Below are positions 18,855 through 29,200 of a DNA stretch of 64,000 bases, in pieces. Position numbers and translations under genes: made by a program. The notes beneath the pieces are model-generated. The model saw only the letters and a program-made list of their open reading frames with translations, was not told the DNA's origin and ran no database searches. The DNA comes from Hippopus hippopus (taxonomy: Eukaryota > Mollusca > Bivalvia > Cardiida > Cardiidae). How positions within the stretch are numbered: the first letter of the stretch is position 1; each line of letters opens with the position of its first letter. The DNA lies in assembly GCA_946811185.2 (NCBI GenBank), contig OX328108.1, forward strand, positions 5,417,501 through 5,481,500. Reading direction: 5' to 3'.

Positions 18855-19015
18855 CAATACAAAAATAGTCATCCAACTCCCAAAAGAAAACTGTCAACAA
18901 AAACTTATCACTTTTAAACAAACCAGCAAATGCATTCAATAGTCTTAACGATTCTAAAATTCTGTAGTATTTTACAGAGTTCACAAATGAAAGTTTTACA
19001 AAGGAATTTGGAAAA

Positions 19016-20550
19016 AGAACTAGAGGCGCTTGAGCGCCTGTATCGCTCCACAGGCCTGATATTTCTATAATGGCGAAAGGAAGTTTTTAACAATTATCAT
19101 TCAATCCTGCATTTTAGCTCACTGAAGAAACAATTTGGTAGACAACCACCATAGGAACTTACCTGCAAAACAACAATGAAATCCAATGAATAGTTTTAGA
19201 GAAGAAATTTTTCAAAGATTTTACTTTATACCATAAAAGGAAAATGAGTCTCCCATAAAAGCCATGTTTTTTGACAGATCTTTTTTTTTAAGGAATTCTG
19301 TAAACCTGTATCTAAGGAACATTCCTGCAAAATAATAATGCTATCCAAATAGCGGTTTGGGAGGAGAAGATTTTTAAAGGTTTTTTACTTTGGTTGCCAT
19401 GGCAACCAGAATTCTTCATGGAACACAATTATTTGAAGGAATTTGAAAGAGGACCACCAAAGGAACATTCCTGTGAAATTTGGTAAAAATCCAGTCAATA
19501 GTTTCTGAGGAGAAGTTTTTTAAAGAAAAAGTTTACGGACGCACGCACGGACGAACGAACGAACGGACGGACGCAAGACGGACACAACGCCATGACAATA
19601 GCTCGCTGGCCTTCGGCCAGTGGAGCTAACAACAATGAAATCCAATGGATAGTTTTAGAGAAGAAATTTTTCAAAGATTTTACTTTATACCATAAAAGGA
19701 AAATGAGTCTCCCATAAAAGCCATGTTTTTTGACAGATCTTTTTTTTTTAAGGAATTCTGTAAACCTGTATCTAAGGAACATTCCTGCAAAATAATAATG
19801 CTATCCAAATAGCGGTTTGGGAGGAGAAGATTTTTAAAGGTTTTTTACTTTGGTTGCCATGGCAACCAGAATTCTTCATGGAACACAATTATTTGAAGGA
19901 ATTTGAAAGAGGACCACCAAAGGAACATTCCTGTGAAATTTGGTAAAAATCCAGTTAATAGTTTCTGAGGAGAAGTTTTTTAAAGAAAAAGTTTACGGAC
20001 GCACGCACGGACGAACGAACGGACGGACGCAAGACGGACGCAACGCCATGACAATAGCTCGCTGGCCTTCGGCCAGTGGAGCTAACAACAATGAAATCCA
20101 ATGAATAGTTTTAGAGAAGAAATTTTTCAAAGATTTTACTTTATACCATAAAAGGAAAATGAGTCTCCCATAAAAGCCATGTTTTTTGACAGATCTTTTT
20201 TTTTTTAAGGAATTCTGTAAACCTGTATCTAAGGAACATTCCTGCAAAATAATAATGCTATCCAAATAGCGGTTTGGGAGGAGAAGATTTTTAAAGGTTT
20301 TTTACTTTGGTTGCCATGGCAACCAGAATTCTTCATGGAACACAATTATTTGAAGGAATTTGAAAGAGGACCACCAAAGGAACATTCCTGTGAAATTTGG
20401 TAAAAATCCAGTCAATAGTTTCTGAGGAGAAGTTTTTTAAAGAAAAAGTTTACGGACGCACACACGGACGGACGGACGAACGGACGGACGGACGCACGAC
20501 GGACACAACGCCATGACAATAGCTCTCTGGCCTTCGGCCAGTGGAGCTAA
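19016..20550 (+). repeat. Triplicated block of element F-like 3' sequence
   Basis: A GGCGCTTGAGCGCCTGTATCG head at 19026 is followed by three tandem units starting AACAACAATGAAATCCAATG at 19169, 19628 and 20084. The periods are 459 and 456 bp. Each unit ends GGCCTTCGGCCAGTGGAGCT after an ACGGACG-rich minisatellite. Units differ at few positions, mainly in minisatellite copy number. Confidence 0.9.
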
Positions 20551-20585
20551 AAATCACCTCTTGACCAGCAAAGAGGTCAAACACT

Positions 20586-20772
20586 GTCTAAGCCTTTACA
20601 AGAGAATATAACTTTAGACTGGCCCAAACTGAAAGCATTTGCAGACTACAGGATGGTACTGACTTTGAAAGAGTAGAAAACATTGTGGTAATAAGCTTTT
20701 TCTCCTTTTCCCAAAATATTTTCAATAGCTTTCTTTCACGGGGTCATCAAAATTCCATCAGTGGAAAAGGTA
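20586..20772 (+). mobile_element. MITE-A copy, left core arm deleted
   Basis: Long arm present from AGCCTTTACAAGAG; only the right hairpin arm (TTTTTCTCCTTTTCCCA) remains. Confidence 0.7.
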
Positions 20773-21953
20773 AACCCTTTACCACACAATCCCAAGTTTT
20801 AACGACCCCCAAGGACAAGGACTTTGAAAACAAGAGGGCCATGATGGCCCTGTATCGCTCCACTGGCTAACATGTTAAATCCCTACATGCCAAACATTAC
20901 AATACTTGGCCAATTGGTTTTGAACGTAAGACCCCTGAGACAGGACTAAAATTGGTAGCCCTAGTTCATATGGTTAGTAACAAGAAGATTTCTAAAGATT
21001 TCACTATATAAGTCGATGTAAAACTTCTGACCCCTCGGGATGAATCAAATTCCATCCTAGGGCTTAATTTACGCACTCTTGGTGAAGGCCCTCTAGATAT
21101 AGCAACATGCAAAATTTAGTAGCCCTACGCTTTATGAATAAGTAAAGGGAGATTTCTTAAGTTTTCTCTATATAAGCCCATGTAAAACTTGTGACCCCCG
21201 GGGCAGGGCCAATTTTGACCCCAGGGCTATAATTTGGGCACTCTTGGTAGAGGCCCACTAGATAAAGCCACATGCAAAATTTGGTAGCCCTAGGCCTTAT
21301 GGCTAGGTACAGGGAGATTTCTAAAGTTTTCCCTAAATAAGCCCATGTAAAACTTGTGACCCCCCCCCCAGGTTGGGTCAAATTTGACCCAAGGGCTATA
21401 ATTTGGGCACTCTTGGTAGAGGCCCACTAGATAAAGCCACATGCAAAATTTGGTAGCCCTAGGCCTTATGGCTAGGTACTGGGAGATTTCTAAAGTTTTC
21501 CCTATATAAGCCCATGTAAAACTTGTGACCCCCGGGGCAGGGTCAAATTTGACCCCAGGGCTATAATTTGAAGAAACTTGATAAAGGCCCACTAGACAAA
21601 GCTACATGCCAAATTTGGTAGCCCTAGGCCTTATGGTTTCAGACAAGAAGATTTTCAAAGATTTCCAATATTTTTAAGTTTTGTTGCCATGGCAACCAGA
21701 GTTTTTGAAGGAATCAAATTCTTTCAAGAAATTCTGAAGAGGACCATGGCAGGATCGTTTCTGTGAAGTTTCATCAAAATTGAATGGGTAGTTTCAGAGA
21801 AGATGTTTAAAATAAAAGTTAACGCACGCACGGACGCACGACGGACAACGGGCCATGACATAAGCCCGCTGGCCTTCGGCCAGTGGAGCTAAAAATTAAA
21901 AGCTGGTAACCTCTCCATTCCTTTTCTTCTTTTCCCACAATTTTTTACCATTT
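20771..21953 (-). mobile_element. MITE-A copy interrupted by element F
   Basis: Left part 20771-20832 (TAAACCCTTTACCACAC to TTGAAAACA) and right part 21894-21953 (AGCTGGTAACC to CCACAATTTTTT) flank a complete element F. Confidence 0.75.
20833..21893 (+). mobile_element. Element F, full copy with internal 165-bp tandem repeats
   Basis: Starts AGAGGGCCATGATGGCCCTG, itself a small palindrome, and ends GGCCTTCGGCCAGTGGAGCT. The phrase AAAACTT(C/G)TGACC recurs at 21020, 21184, 21349 and 21518, giving a period of about 164-169 bp. The 3' part has GACGGACAACG minisatellite. Open frames in it follow the repeat and look accidental. Confidence 0.75.
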
Positions 21954-22167
21954 AACTCTTATCCTGCTAAATAACTAAAATAAAATATTCAATTCAATAG
22001 TGGAAACCCAAATATTGCTACCGGTATTTCAAAGTTAAGTTTTGGGGAATAATATCTCCTAATCGGACAGTGTAAATCCAAGATCAGACTGCACATTCTG
22101 TGCAGTCTGATCTTGATCTACACTGTCCGCAAAAGGTCAGTGAGTCGCACTTAGCAGCCTAAGAGTT
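21954..22167 (-). mobile_element. PAL-B element, complete
   Basis: TTAACTCTTATCCTG and CCTAAGAGTTAA ends. The hairpin is AAGATCAGACTGCACATTCT / GTGCAGTCTGATCTTG. Confidence 0.75.
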
Positions 22168-22267
22168 AAAAGACAAATTTCATAATTTGTGCCACATTCA
22201 ATTTGTTGTTTGCAAATGCTTCCGACATTTGGACAAGTCTGAAATTTTGTTGTTTGGTAGAGGTTTA
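22163..22267 (-). mobile_element. MITE-A half copy
   Basis: Only the long arm (GACAAATTTCATAATTTGTG to TTGGTAGAGGTTTAA) remains; it shares TTAA with the next copy. Confidence 0.7.
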
Positions 22268-22491
22268 ACTCTACCAAACGACAAAATTTTAGACTTGTCC
22301 AAATTGAAAGGATTTGCAAATGACAAAATAAATGTGACTCAAAAAAGGAAACTTTATTTTGGAAGAGTAGAAAACATGGTGGGAAAAGGAGAAAATGCTG
22401 GTTACCAGCATTTTCTCCTTTTCCCACAATGTTTTCAGAAGGTGTCTTTCTCAGGGTCGTTAAAACCAGGGATTGTTTGGTAAAGGGTTAA
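22264..22491 (+). mobile_element. MITE-A copy
   Basis: Complete, TTAA ends, well-paired core centred near 22406. Shares its right TTAA with the next copy. Confidence 0.9.
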
Positions 22492-22701
22492 CTCTTTGAC
22501 ACGCTTAAAAAATGTGTCCAAATTGAAGGCGTTGCAGATGTCAATTTAAATTAGACTCTATAGAATTCATTTTTGATATGGTAGAAAACATTGTGGGAAA
22601 AGAAGAAAATAATTGTTACAAGCATTTTCTCCTTACCAAAATATGTGTTCAAAAGGCTTCTCAGGGTCATTAAAACTTGTGATTTTGTGGTAAAGGGTTA
22701 A
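22488..22701 (+). mobile_element. MITE-A copy, diverged
   Basis: TTAA ends. The core is asymmetric (GAAAATAATTGTTACAAGC) with a shortened right arm. Confidence 0.8.
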
Positions 22702-22721
22702 TAAGCAAGGTTATATCTGAT

Positions 22722-22952
22722 TTAACCCTTTACCACACAATCCTGAGTTTTAACGACCCTGAGGAAGAAGCCTTTTGAAAACTTTGTGGGAAAAGGAGAA
22801 AATGCTGGTAACCAGCATTTTTTCCTTTTCCCACAATGTGTTTTCTACCCTATCAAAGACAGAAATCATCATTTGAGCTACCTTTAATTTGTCATCTGCA
22901 AATGCTTTGAATTTTGTTGAGTCCGAAATACTGATGTTTGGTACAGAGTTAA
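22722..22952 (-). mobile_element. MITE-A copy
   Basis: Complete with TTAA ends; right arm extended by GTG before TTTTCTACCC. Confidence 0.9.
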
Positions 22953-23073
22953 GAATGAAATACAGGTGGTTCCAATAATATAGCATGTAACTACAGTCCA
23001 TTACGGCAAATTTTCAAAAACAATCTTCACATACTCTGATAATCTATATCCCCATACAAAGTTGGCGTTAAAC

Positions 23074-23421
23074 TTAAAGATACATCTCTACAGCCAGCGA
23101 AAAAAATGCAGTTAAAACTTTACAGTGTGTATAATGGTTCAGATATTGGTCATCTGTGTAAATAATTGATTTATATGGTGTGTGGGAGGAAGAAACTCAA
23201 GGGATTTGTCCTCATTTAAAAGCAGAAAGTACAACAGCAATAGCTTGGAGGGCTTCCAAAGCATGAAATGCATTTTCTGTCATAATCTGTGCCACCTTGC
23301 AGCTGTCAGGTGCAACATTTGGCATGAGGACACAAGAAGGATTATAATTTCATAAAATAAAGATGAAATGGTTAAAATCTGGCTGAAAATTGGCTGAAAA
23401 CAAGTAAAGATGTATCTTTAA
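23074..23421. mobile_element. Non-autonomous DNA element, TTAAAGATACATCT ends
   Basis: Full-length paralogue of 3155-3504, with ends TTAAAGATACATCT / AGATGTATCTTTAA. Confidence 0.75.
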
Positions 23422-23851
23422 GATATTGACAGATGAACATTTTGTACCTTGAAAAGTAGATTTATGATGATCATAGATGTCACAAGAAACATGAATTATT
23501 TCAATTACACAATTTTATAATATACCAGTAAATTTTCGGGTTCAAATACATGCATCGCAAGTGCATAAAATAACACACACGACAGAAAAGAATCTGTATC
23601 TACACATTGTCAAATACGGTTCCAAATATAGTATGACGTAACTTGCGCATGGACTATTCATGCATTGATTTGTCATTTGGTTAGTGAAAATTTGAACGCT
23701 AGTGAAAACGCTATAAGATTCATCTGCCATTGATAAATACAGAGTTACTACCCTACACACCATTAATTGTCTCATTTTGTTTACGGTTATCGAATAAAAT
23801 GGACATAATTGCAAAATGTTGTCGTTGAAAGTTGTAGGTATATAATAAATG

Positions 23852-24014
23852 GAATATTTTGTTGCAGTAACTCTCCTGGTGCTTGTATTTACTTCTCGCT
23901 GCGTGAGTAAATTTTAACATCGTGCTCAACCTTCAGTCTCACACAATATCAAATTTTCTCATGCTGCTCAAATGAAATACAAGCACCAGGAAAGTTACTA
24001 CAACATAATATTCT
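23852..24014. repeat. Large imperfect inverted repeat
   Basis: Outer arms GAATATTTTGTTGCAG / CTACAACATAATATTC and inner arms AGTAACTCTCCTGGTGCTTG / CAAGCACCAGGAAAGTTACT flank about 85 bases. Confidence 0.75.
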
Positions 24015-24094
24015 GTACATGAACAATGTAGCAAGCTTACAGATTATTTCTGATAGAAAATCAGCTGGACTGTTTTTGTGATAGAGGGCAACTA

Positions 24095-24320
24095 CAGTAA
24101 AACCCCTCTACAAGGACCACCTTTGGTACTTTTCAAAACCGGTCTTATTGACAGGGTGGTCTAATTACTGAAATTTTTATTTTTTGAAACAGCAGTGTGC
24201 CCGTATTTTTGGATTTGTTGATCATTGAAACAAAGAAAGGAAAATTCCATTCTGAAAAAACTCATTGGTAGTGGCGGGATGTTCATACTCTCTGGGTAAT
24301 CATAAGGTGGGGTTTTACTG
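24095..24320. mobile_element. MITE with CAGTAAAACCCC ends and TA duplication
   Basis: The left end TA|CAGTAAAACCCCTCT and right end GGTGGGGTTTTACTG|TA form terminal inverted repeats with TA target duplications, as in Tc1/mariner/pogo-type elements. Confidence 0.75.
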
Positions 24321-24531
24321 TAAATAATTATGAACGCAAACTTGTTGAGAATTCTAACAAGCAGATAATTTCAAAAGGGAATGAGTTAAAGCATTCTGAA
24401 TATCTTAAAGCTTTCCATATTTTCTTAGCATCTGTACCATTTTGCATATGCTTTTCAGGTTTTTATTACATTTTTTGCATAATTATGCTATTAAGATTTT
24501 TTTCATATATGATTAGCAACCTAAAAATGAC

Positions 24532-24823
24532 TTAATCCTTTATCAGATGACAAAATTTTACACTTGTCCAATTCCATTGCATTCGCAGAAACCAAAATTA
24601 ACTGTGGCTCAAATTGTGGAAGCTGTAGACCACAAGGAAGAAGGTTTTTGAAACCATTGAGGGAAAAGAAGAAAATGCTGGTAACTAGCATTTTCTTCAT
24701 TTCTCACAATGTTTTCTACCCTCTCTCAGACAATTTCTCCCTTTTGAGCTACATTTAATCGGTTGACTGCAAATGCTTTGAATTTGGGCAAGTCCAAAAT
24801 TTTGTCACCTGGTAAAGGATTAA
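24532..24823. mobile_element. MITE-A chimera of two half copies
   Basis: A + oriented long arm (24532-24640) is joined to a - oriented copy (24640-24823). The outer ends both carry TTAA. Confidence 0.75.
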
Positions 24824-24900
24824 TAGAATAATACATGCAAAAGAACCTTATATCTCCCACACCTTTATCTTACATACGGTACTTTGAAATTTTTCGCATA

Positions 24901-25129
24901 TTAACCCTTTACCACACAATGACGCCTTTTAACGCCTCTGAAGAAGAGGTCTTTTGAAAACATTGTGGGAAAAGGAGAAAATGCTGGTAACCAGCATTTT
25001 CTCCATTTCCCACAAAGTTTTCTACCCTATCAAAGAAAAGTTGTGTCATTTGAGCCACTATGAAATTGTCGTCTGCAAATGCTTTCAATTTGGATAGGTC
25101 TTAAATTTTGCCGTGTGGTAAAGGGTTAA
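24901..25129 (-). mobile_element. MITE-A copy
   Basis: Complete, TTAACCCTTTACCACAC and GTGGTAAAGGGTTAA ends. Confidence 0.9.
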
Positions 25130-25216
25130 GTAATTGGGAAGCTGCTTCTACATGAAAAAAAAAAAAATATGTTTTATGCTTGACTTTTGTAATGCCTAAA
25201 AGCTAAATCAGTATTT

Positions 25217-25440
25217 TTAACCTTTACCACACAATCCCATGTTTGAACAACATCTTTAGGAAGACAGCTCTTGAAATTAATGCTGGAAAAGGAGAAAATT
25301 CTGGTTACCAGCATTTTCTCCTTTTCCAACACTGTTTCTATCCGTTCAAAGGCATCATTCAAGTCAGATTCATTTGTCCTCTGAAATGCTTTTAATTTGG
25401 ATAAGTCAAAAAATTTGTCCTTTTTACCTGGTAAAGCATA
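25217..25440 (-). mobile_element. MITE-A copy
   Basis: Left TTAA; right end decayed to GGTAAAGCATAA. Confidence 0.8.
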
Positions 25441-25480
25441 ATGATGCACAGTAACAGCATAAAGCATAGCTATAGAGGCT

Positions 25481-25560
25481 TTTGTGGACAGATAAGACCA
25501 AATTCAAGGTGCACAGAATGTGCTGTCTGATTTGTGATCTATACTGTCCACCTTCTTGTT
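25481..25560. mobile_element. PAL-B hairpin, diverged
   Basis: GTGGACAGATAAGACCAAAT and TGTGATCTATACTGTCCAC flank GTGCACAGAATGTGC. Confidence 0.5.
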
Positions 25561-25587
25561 GGATATTTTTGCTGAAACAGCCTCTGA

Positions 25588-25813
25588 GCTCTTTACCAAA
25601 CAACAAAATTTCACACTTGTCCAATATGGAAGCATTTACAGACAACATATTCAATGTGGTTGAAATGATAAAATTTGTTTTTGAAAGGGTAGAAACCATT
25701 GTGGGAAAAAGGAGAAAATGCTGGTTACCAGCATTTTCTCCTTTTCCCACATATTTTTAAAGGCTTTCTGTCTCAGAGTCAATAAAACTTGCGATTGTGA
25801 GGTAAAGAGTTAA
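25588..25813 (+). mobile_element. MITE-A copy
   Basis: CTCTTTACCAAACAAC left end, GAGGTAAAGAGTTAA right end; one extra A in the left arm. Confidence 0.85.
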
Positions 25814-25823
25814 AAAACAATCT

Positions 25824-26047
25824 TTAAACTTTTACAACACAATCCTGACTTTTAACGACCCTAAGAAAGAAGCCTTTTAAAAACATTGTGGGAAAAGGAA
25901 AAATGCTGGGAACCAGCATTTTCTCCTTTTCCCACAATGTTTTTACCCTTCTTAAAACAATTTACAATTTCTTATTCACATTTATTGTTAAATGCAAATA
26001 CTTTCAATTTGCACTAGCCTAAAAAATTTGTAGTTTGGTAAAGCATT
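25824..26047 (-). mobile_element. MITE-A copy downstream of SLC35F5
   Basis: TTAA left end. It contains a TTTATT (AATAAA on the - strand) at about 25980, the nearest candidate poly-A signal for SLC35F5. Confidence 0.8.
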
Positions 26048-26239
26048 GATCTTTAGATATATTACAGACAAGGGTGACTGTTTGGTCTATTTCTATAAAG
26101 GTATTAGTAAATGAAGGAAAAAACTACGGACAAAAGCAAAACAAGAGAATTATACCCATTGCACTGTGGAGAATGACAAGAAACCATCTGCAGAACCATT
26201 AAGATAATTTTGAAGGTTTTATGGTCCTGTGTGTAGGGT

Positions 26240-26297
26240 TCAGTCCTCCATTTTGCCAATTAGACTTTCTGTTTGCTCTTTGTCAATTTCTCGCAAC
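26240..26297 (-). CDS. SLC35F5: SLC35F5 last coding exon (18 residues and stop)
   Basis: [18 protein letters not shown] then TGA. EQxESLI resembles the vertebrate C terminus. The AG+G junction codon restores Arg with exon 11 after a 7.9-kb intron. Acceptor TTATTTTTTCAG. Confidence 0.8.
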
Positions 26298-29200
26298 CTG
26301 AAAAAATAACAAACACCATTCAGATTTTTTACCAGCCAACAAAATCATTTGCAGACAGCAAATTAAATGCATCACAACTGGTGAAAGTTGCATTTGAAAA
26401 CATAAAAAATACATGTGTTGCGGAAAAAGGTGAAAAGTCTGGAGATTAGAATTTTCTCCTTTTCTCACAATATTTACAACAGCCTTCCTCCTTGGGGTCT
26501 TCAAAACATCATAAATTGATAAATTAATTATAAATAGAGCTCTAAAAATTTACCTATCTTAACTGGTATTTTATATATAAATACACGTAAAAAATTGTGG
26601 CAAAAGAAATTTGTTGTTGCAATCATTTTTGCACTTTGCCACAATGTATTCAAAAGAAGTTTCCTACAAAAGAAAACAGCCATTTTGGCTCATTTTGACT
26701 TAAATTTCATGAACGTTGGACACACAAGAGCACTGCATGCAGGTGTCAACACTCGGCTGCAGTTGCTTGATTTCAGTGAAAATTCTAAGTCGAAAAGATG
26801 CATAATTATGTCAAACATAATTTGATGGTTTTCTGCCATTGTTGTGTGGGTCTCCTTTTGGACAATTAACAACATGTCTGAGTGTAAGTAAATATCTTCA
26901 GTAAAAACACATATATTACAAAATGCTAAAGTTCTAACACTAAGACAACCACCCAGACGACAACACCTGTGCTACGACAATACCTCAACATTTTCTCCAA
27001 AAACAGCTGAGGCCTTTAGAGAGCTCAGATGGTTAAAGCTGATGAACGACGCCTACCACAGCATAATCAAAAAAGCTTTCCTTGAAAACTTCATGCTCAG
27101 GTGAGCTAAAAAAGTTGAGTCTTTGGCAAGCTTAATAACATTTTTTTTAATATCACTTTAACTCTATAGAGAACGACAAAAATGTACACTTGTCTCAAAT
27201 CAAAGCATTTGCAGACAATAATTTAAGCATGGCTCAAATGATGGAATTTGTCTTTATTAAAGGAAGAAAACATTCTGGGAAAAGGAGAAAATGCTGGTTA
27301 CCAGTATTTTTCTTTTTCCTCAATATTTTCAAAAGCCTCTTTCATCAGTCGTTAAAACTCTAGATTGTGTGGTAAACGGTTAATGAAGTTAATTCCCAGA
27401 GAACAGTGAAAGTAGCTTTATCTCAAGATAATTGTGGGGGAAAAAAAAGCCTACAAGAATGTCCAGAAAACAAAAAAAAAAATTGGCTTAGACGATGGGA
27501 TCTGCCTTCCAAAGGATAGTAAATATTGTGGGAAAAGAAGAGAAGCTGTTTGCCACCAATTTCTTCTTTTCCCACAAAAAAATACATTTACAAATGCTGT
27601 CTTTCTCAGTAACATGAAAATGTAGAATTACACAGATGATAAATAAAAGGCTGTTAACCTTTTACCAATCAACAGAACTTTACACCCATCCATAATGGTT
27701 GCATTTGAACAAGACAAAATTTACTAAGCTCTGGCTAAGACGATAACTAAGAATGCACAGAAAATATCGTGGGAAAAGGAGAAAATGCTGGTTATCAGTA
27801 TTTTTCTCCTTTTCCTCTTAATCTTTTCAAAGCATTCTTTCACAGCGTTGGTAAAACTTGCGACTGTGTGGCTAATGTATAATTTCAAGGCTATACTATA
27901 TAGGAAGAATATGACAGGATTGTGAAGTGACGATATGCAATTGTGTTTGAATGAAATCTGTGAATTTCAATATTTTTTCACAGAGCATGGTTCATTTGTA
28001 TATCGATGGAAAAGGAGAAATACCTTGTAACAAACATTTCCTCCTTTTCCCATAATGTGTTTTAGCTGTCAATTGAAAGGGGAAAAAAAGTCAAGTTTGT
28101 ATGACAGGGGATTAAATCTGGACTTTCATTCATGCATGCCAAACTGTTAAATTAACAACTTTTACATTTTGACTTTTATACCCTTACTACAGACAGGTAT
28201 TACTAGTAAATGCATGGTGAGAACAAAAGCATTTGCGCCTTTTGCCATAGTCTTTCCCAAATGGCTTGCGACACACGAAAAAGGGGTATTCAGACATTTG
28301 CATAAAGTGGCGTCTCGGATCAGCCTGCGCAGTCCGCCCAGGCTAATCCGAGTCGCCACTTTACGACTACATTAGATTTTGTGCTACAGTAGACTTGCGC
28401 AAAACAGAAAATTACATAAAACGGAAAGTGTCGCTTCGGATCAGACTGCGCAGGCTGATCCGAAACGACACTTTACGCCAATGTCCGAATGTCCCTTTTC
28501 ATGTGTTGCAGGCCATATCATCTATAGCAAAGAAGCATTATCCTTTTCTTCAAATATTTATTCTTCGAAACACTTGTAGAAATATCTTAAAAGCTGTTTG
28601 CATGTTTGATACATGTACTGAATTTATGAACCACACTCTAAGCAGCAAAACTTGTCCTGCACATTTCTGTGTCTCAAAAAATTTCTTTTTGAAGTGTTTG
28701 TGAATAAACTTTTACCAATCAATCCTAGGTTTTAGCAACCCTTTGGATAAGGCTTTTGAAAACATTGTGGGAAAAGGAGAAAACACCGGTTATCTGCATT
28801 TTCTCCTTTTCCCACAATGTTTTCTATAATATCCAACACAAATCGAATCATTTGAGCAACAGTGAATTTGTTGTCTGCAAAAGCTTACAACTTGGACATG
28901 ACTAAACCTTTTTTGTTTTTTGGTTAGGTAATTCATGCTATTCAGTCATTGAAGTCAAATTTAACATGTTCACATTAAAATTCACAAATCTCAATCAAAA
29001 GGGTAATCTCAAAATGAATTTAATAACCTTGGTAGTCTGGTCCTTGAATTAGTAAACTCAAAATTGAAACTGATGATAAAATAGATAAATAAAACACATT
29101 TATTATCTGATCTCTTGCATGTATCTCTCTTGAACTTTTAGACCAGTCCGAATTGAAAGCATTTGCAGACGAGAAATTAAGTAATGCTCAAATGATGAAA

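Larger units (their letters stand above)
12464..26000. other. Intergenic region between DBF4 and SLC35F5, repeat-filled
   Basis: No exon-like segment with conserved protein character was found on either strand. Nearly all of it is accounted for by MITE-A, PAL-B, PAL-C, SINEs, element F and the triplicated block listed separately. The least repeat-like parts are 23430-23850 and 24325-24530, which are AT-rich and show nothing recognisable. Confidence 0.7.

Noticed and set aside
21157..21592. Open frames on the - strand with a repeated GLYQECPNYSP-type phrase
   Set aside because: They follow the 165-bp tandem units of element F; the period is close to a multiple of three, which keeps frames open by chance.
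13065..26047. CRISPR-like array because of regularly spaced near-identical palindromes
   Set aside because: Spacing, length and orientation vary, copies have transposon ends with TTAA, and the genes are animal genes with introns.
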